This document shows positions 5,618 through 7,987 of a stretch of DNA of 7,987 nt, piece after piece; within the stretch, counting starts at the first letter, position 1, and each line of letters opens with the position of its first letter. The notes under the pieces were generated by a model. That model was not told the DNA's origin. It was given only the letters and a program-made list of their open reading frames with translations, and ran no database searches. Origin of the DNA: CAZESH01 sp964514665 (GTDB lineage Bacteria; Bacillota; Bacilli; Paenibacillales; KCTC-25726); the NCBI GenBank assembly GCA_964514665.1, contig CAZESH010000205.1, positions 1 to 7,987 on the forward strand, read 5' to 3'. A program made the position numbers and the translations under genes.

Positions 5618-6109
5618 TCATTCCAAGGCAAATTCAAAATCGTCAATATCCCATAATTGAACGGGAATCTCCGCTTCGATCACACGATCGATAAATTCGT
5701 ACTGATCGGCCAGAATCGGGATATGCTCCCGTGCCGCCGTCACTAGAAGCTCTGTCTCTATCGGGTCGAAGGCTTCTCCGTACCAAGCGTCGTCCAGCGC
5801 GTTGATCACTGTTAAGCTCACGTGCTCATTCACAGCGATGGGCGCGCTTTTTTTCCATGGAACGGCCAGCGCCTGGGCTATTTTCTTGCGGTTCAAATCG
5901 CTTTCGAAAAAAGCGATCCATTCGCGTATATGGCGTCTCACATGCACATCCTCATCAGGATCATCTATGACAGGAGCATCGCTTTTCTCCAATTCATACA
6001 ATTCCAGAATTGTGGTGTACGGAATCAAATAATGAACCGGTTTCCCGGAATGGGTCAATTCTCCGTAGGAGGCCAGCATGACGGCCTCAATGACAAATAG
6101 TGGTATCAA
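5618..6109 (-). CDS. Conserved-looking acidic hypothetical protein
   Basis: A 163-residue acidic soluble protein of unknown function. It starts FVIEAVMLASYGEL, then has IPYTTILELYEL, an Asp/Glu-rich stretch (DDPDEDVH), a helical middle (IREWIAFFESDLNRKKIAQAL) and PIETELL, and ends VQLWDIDDFEFALE. I have a faint recollection of similar Paenibacillaceae proteins carrying the label ADP-heptose synthase, but nothing here resembles such an enzyme, so I do not adopt that name. The start is probably TTG at 6109, with AAGGAG about 13 bases upstream. An in-frame ATT at 6118 is closer to that site and would add three residues; no ATG is available near the N-terminus. No signal peptide is evident. It is convergent with the Lsm/SH3-like gene with only 8 bases between stop codons and no terminator there. 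Confidence 0.82.
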   Translation of the reverse strand: MIPLFVIEAVMLASYGELTHSGKPVHYLIPYTTILELYELEKSDAPVIDDPDEDVHVRRHIREWIAFFESDLNRKKIAQALAVPWKKSAPIAVNEHVSLTVINALDDAWYGEAFDPIETELLVTAAREHIPILADQYEFIDRVIEAEIPVQLWDIDDFEFALE

Positions 6110-6159
6110 TTCTAAAATGACACTCCTTCAAGCAATTTTGAATGACAAGGTTCCCTATC

Positions 6160-6165
6160 ATTATA
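6160..6165 (-). promoter_or_regulatory. Likely -10 box for the acidic hypothetical gene
   Basis: A perfect TATAAT on the minus strand about 50 bases upstream of the TTG start. The expected -35 position holds no good TTGACA-like sequence, so the promoter is either weak or activator-dependent. It lies between the terminator at 6191-6237 and the gene, which implies that the gene starts its own transcript. Confidence 0.45.
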
Positions 6166-6190
6166 GCTCAAAAGCGATTTGGAATTCATG

Positions 6191-6237
6191 AAAAAAAAGC
6201 ATCCCGCCGGCACATGGACCGGTATCGGGATGCTTTT
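6191..6237 (-). terminator. Strong minus-strand terminator without a clear gene upstream
   Basis: GCATCCCG (6199-6206) pairs perfectly with CGGGATGC (6226-6233). Inside it a second CCGG/CCGG pairing (6207-6210 with 6219-6222) extends the stem. On the minus strand the hairpin is followed by eight T (6191-6198); on the plus strand only TTTT follows. It therefore terminates minus-strand transcription coming from 6240-6440, where I see no convincing gene. It could act weakly in the plus direction. Confidence 0.82.
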
Positions 6238-6458
6238 CGATCCTTTAATGAAAATGTATCCTTTGATAAATCTTCATGGCAACCCATGCATACATCCGGT
6301 CCGCCGCCTGCCCACGGCTTTCTTGGCTTCGAAAGGAGATCCGCCGGAAACCTGTTTACATTTAGAAACAGTTCTGTATCAGGAACATTTATGCTATTCT
6401 TTACTTAAATGCTTGTTTCACAAGCCACTATGATATTTTCAAATGGAGTCGTGTGCGA
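6238..6458. other. Gene-poor stretch between terminator and cyclase gene: possible small RNA or decayed small gene
   Basis: No ORF here combines a good start codon and ribosome site. The block at about 6290-6355 is clearly more GC-rich than its AT-rich flanks. On the minus strand one reading ends at a TAA (6245-6247) just before the terminator, with a protein-like tail (GQAADRMYAWVAMKIYQ), but it has no supported start. Another frame (SKCKQVSGGSPFEAKK) covers the preceding bases, as if a small gene were frameshifted. A small hairpin, CATGG-N4-CCATG, is also present near 6274-6287. GCTTGTTTCACAAGC at 6411-6425 is a perfect 6-base-pair hairpin. I do not recognise a riboswitch; in particular the c-di-GMP-I (GEMM) core was not found. 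A plus-strand TTTACA (6355-6360) 16 bases before TATCAG (6377-6382) is a weak promoter candidate for the cyclase. Confidence 0.35.
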
Positions 6459-7987
6459 ATGGGTACCCCGAATTCCCCCTTTATCACAATTGTTGTCATG
6501 TCCGGCGTGTTGAATATCTTGCTGGGCGTCTATGCATATTTGAAAAAATCGAGATTCTCCGGAATGCCCGTGTTTATCCTGATCTCGATCGCTTCAGCCG
6601 CTTATGCATTCGGCTTTGCCTTTGAACTTGCCAGCAGCTCTCTGGAGGAAATCAAACGGTGGATCGGTCTGGAATACGTCGGGATGCCGTTCATTCCCCC
6701 GTTAAGTCTTATTCTCGCGCTGCTTTATGTCGGATTGGAAAAGTATGCAACTCGCTTCCGGCTTGCCCTTCTATTCGCCATTCCCATCCTCACCTGGGTT
6801 TTAGTCATCACAAACGATGCCCACCATTTTTTCTATCGATCCATTTACTTTCGTGCCGGAACCCCGGCCCCCATGGTTGATGTCGTTGCCGGAAACTGGT
6901 ATATCGTTCATGGCGCTTACTCGTTTGCCTGCATGCTGACAAGCGTTTTCCTGCTGCTGAACCAATGGAGGCACACGAAAAAGGCCTACCGCAGGCAGCT
7001 GCTCATCCTGCTTGCCGGCATACTGCTGCCAATGGCCGGTTCAACCTTCTATCTTATGGGCCTTACACCATATGGCATGGATGTGGTTCCGATCTTGATG
7101 AGCATTACTTCGTCTCTTTATATATGGGCTATTCTGTCGACGGATATGTTCACGGTCGTTCCCATCGCCAAAGAAAGCTTGTTTGACAGCATGAAAGACG
7201 GCGTTCTCGTGCTCGACTTATCCAACAACCTTGTCGATTATAATCAAGCCGCAGTCAAAATGATTCCGCCGCTCACCTCCGCTACAATCGGACATAGTAT
7301 GGATCAAATCTGGACGCAAATAGCCGCAGCCGACGGCGGAAACAGCCCCTTGGAAGGAAAAGACGAGATAAGATGGGAAAATGACGGAGGTACATGCTAC
7401 TATCAAATCCGTTCGTCAATCGTACGCAAACGCAGCGGCCAAGAAGCCGGGAAGATCATTGTCCTGATCGATGTGACCAAACAAAAACTGTTGCAGGACA
7501 AGCTGCGGCATCTCGCTTATTACGACGGATTAACGCAAGTCTATAACCGCACGCATTTTCTCCATCAATGCAGCTTGCTTTTGCAGCAGGCACTGCCCTC
7601 GAACCAGCCGGTTTCGCTGATCTTGTTTGACCTCGACAATTTTAAAAGCATCAATGACACCTACGGTCACAATGCGGGTGACCAAGCCCTTCATCATGTC
7701 GTATCGGTATGTAGAGCTCTCCTGCGGCCCGAGGATGTGTTCGGCAGATACGGCGGAGAAGAATTTGTCATAGGTTTGCCGGGTGTTTCCCTTGAAGAGG
7801 CCGGGCAAACCGCGGAAAATCTCCGGCAAAAAATCAGTTCCGATCCAATGGCAACGTCTCAAGGACTCGTTTATCTTACCGCCAGCTTTGGTGCAGCGGA
7901 AGCGTCATCCCCGTTCCTTACGCTCGAGACCATGCTCAGGGAAGCCGACCAAGCCTTGTATTGCGCCAAGCGGGATGGACGGGACAC
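6459..7987 (+). CDS. Membrane diguanylate cyclase: 7TM sensor, PAS, GGDEF (3' end outside window)
   Basis: At least 509 residues, open to the window edge. It makes the second messenger c-di-GMP from two GTP at the inner face of the membrane. Seven hydrophobic segments lie at about residues 7-28, 36-57, 72-95, 100-120, 146-168, 178-200 and 207-226, with ITNDAHHFFY after the fourth; this matches the histidine-kinase N-terminal 7TM sensor type. A PAS-like domain follows (about 241-345, from LFDSMKDGVLVLD), then GGDEF from DGLTQVYNR (356). Catalytic parts are intact: FDLDNFKSINDTYGHNAGD, and RYGGEEF with GGEEF at 432-436. RPED at 423-426 is exactly five residues ahead, the product-inhibition I-site. 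The ATG has GGAG at 6445-6448, ten bases upstream; GTG at 6453 is an alternative. The reading ends near the usual end of GGDEF (ALYCAKRDGRD), so a further output domain beyond 7987 cannot be excluded. Confidence 0.95.
   Translation, partial: MGTPNSPFITIVVMSGVLNILLGVYAYLKKSRFSGMPVFILISIASAAYAFGFAFELASSSLEEIKRWIGLEYVGMPFIPPLSLILALLYVGLEKYATRFRLALLFAIPILTWVLVITNDAHHFFYRSIYFRAGTPAPMVDVVAGNWYIVHGAYSFACMLTSVFLLLNQWRHTKKAYRRQLLILLAGILLPMAGSTFYLMGLTPYGMDVVPILMSITSSLYIWAILSTDMFTVVPIAKESLFDSMKDGVLVLDLSNNLVDYNQAAVKMIPPLTSATIGHSMDQIWTQIAAADGGNSPLEGKDEIRWENDGGTCYYQIRSSIVRKRSGQEAGKIIVLIDVTKQKLLQDKLRHLAYYDGLTQVYNRTHFLHQCSLLLQQALPSNQPVSLILFDLDNFKSINDTYGHNAGDQALHHVVSVCRALLRPEDVFGRYGGEEFVIGLPGVSLEEAGQTAENLRQKISSDPMATSQGLVYLTASFGAAEASSPFLTLETMLREADQALYCAKRDGRD

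Noticed and set aside
6142..6433. Two overlapping plus-strand ORFs of 84-88 codons in the stretch before the cyclase.
   Set aside because: They read through the strong terminator hairpin, lack ribosome sites and have unlikely compositions.
6247..6440. CxxCH-like motif (CMGCH) in a minus-strand frame, suggesting a c-type haem protein.
   Set aside because: There is no start codon or signal peptide, and the frame runs through the terminator; one short motif is not enough.
6238..6458. c-di-GMP riboswitch upstream of the cyclase.
   Set aside because: The conserved GEMM core was not found on either strand by eye; a covariance-model search would settle it.

Overview
The window looks like a chromosomal segment from a moderate-GC, endospore-forming-type Bacillota, most likely Paenibacillaceae. 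The indications are strong GGAGG-type ribosome sites, TTG and GTG starts, lipobox lipoproteins, a cre-like catabolite site, a YrzQ/DUF3918-like microprotein and gene spacing typical of that group. This placement is inferred from style and was not tested by any search. No rRNA, tRNA, insertion sequence, CRISPR array or phage gene was seen.

Left part (1-3292, minus strand): a compact three-gene run, read from right to left. It holds a lipoprotein of the type I phosphodiesterase/alkaline phosphatase superfamily (3292-1703), a cytoplasmic endonuclease/exonuclease/phosphatase (EEP) family hydrolase starting at a TTG (1678-935), and a lipoprotein amino-acid-type substrate-binding protein (878-111). 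Gaps of 24 and 56 bases without terminators suggest one transcript. The inferred theme is extracellular capture or hydrolysis of a phosphoester plus uptake, but no permease or ATPase is visible.

Middle part (3293-5046): a divergent pair of very small plus-strand ORFs, the second overlapping the first by one base (TGATG), closed by a long hairpin at 3894-3932. Next come a 56-residue one-helix microprotein (minus) and a classical NAD-type short-chain dehydrogenase (minus). The dehydrogenase has its own terminator and a sigma-A promoter whose spacer is overlapped by a 13-of-14 match to the CcpA cre consensus.

Right part (5047-7987): a divergent regulatory region with two dyads precedes a 99-residue protein with an Lsm/SH3-like motif (plus). 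This gene meets a conserved-looking acidic protein (minus) tail-to-tail across 8 bases. A 349-base gene-free stretch follows, containing the acidic protein's promoter and a strong minus-strand terminator that no clear gene uses. The window ends inside a diguanylate cyclase (7TM sensor-PAS-GGDEF, active site GGEEF, product-inhibition site RPED), whose 3' end is cut off.

I found no clear new defence, mobile or biosynthetic system. The most open questions are the coupled microprotein pair, the unexplained terminator at 6191-6237, the Asp-Ser replacement of the usual Asp-His metal pair in the phosphodiesterase, and the dyads upstream of the Lsm/SH3-like gene.
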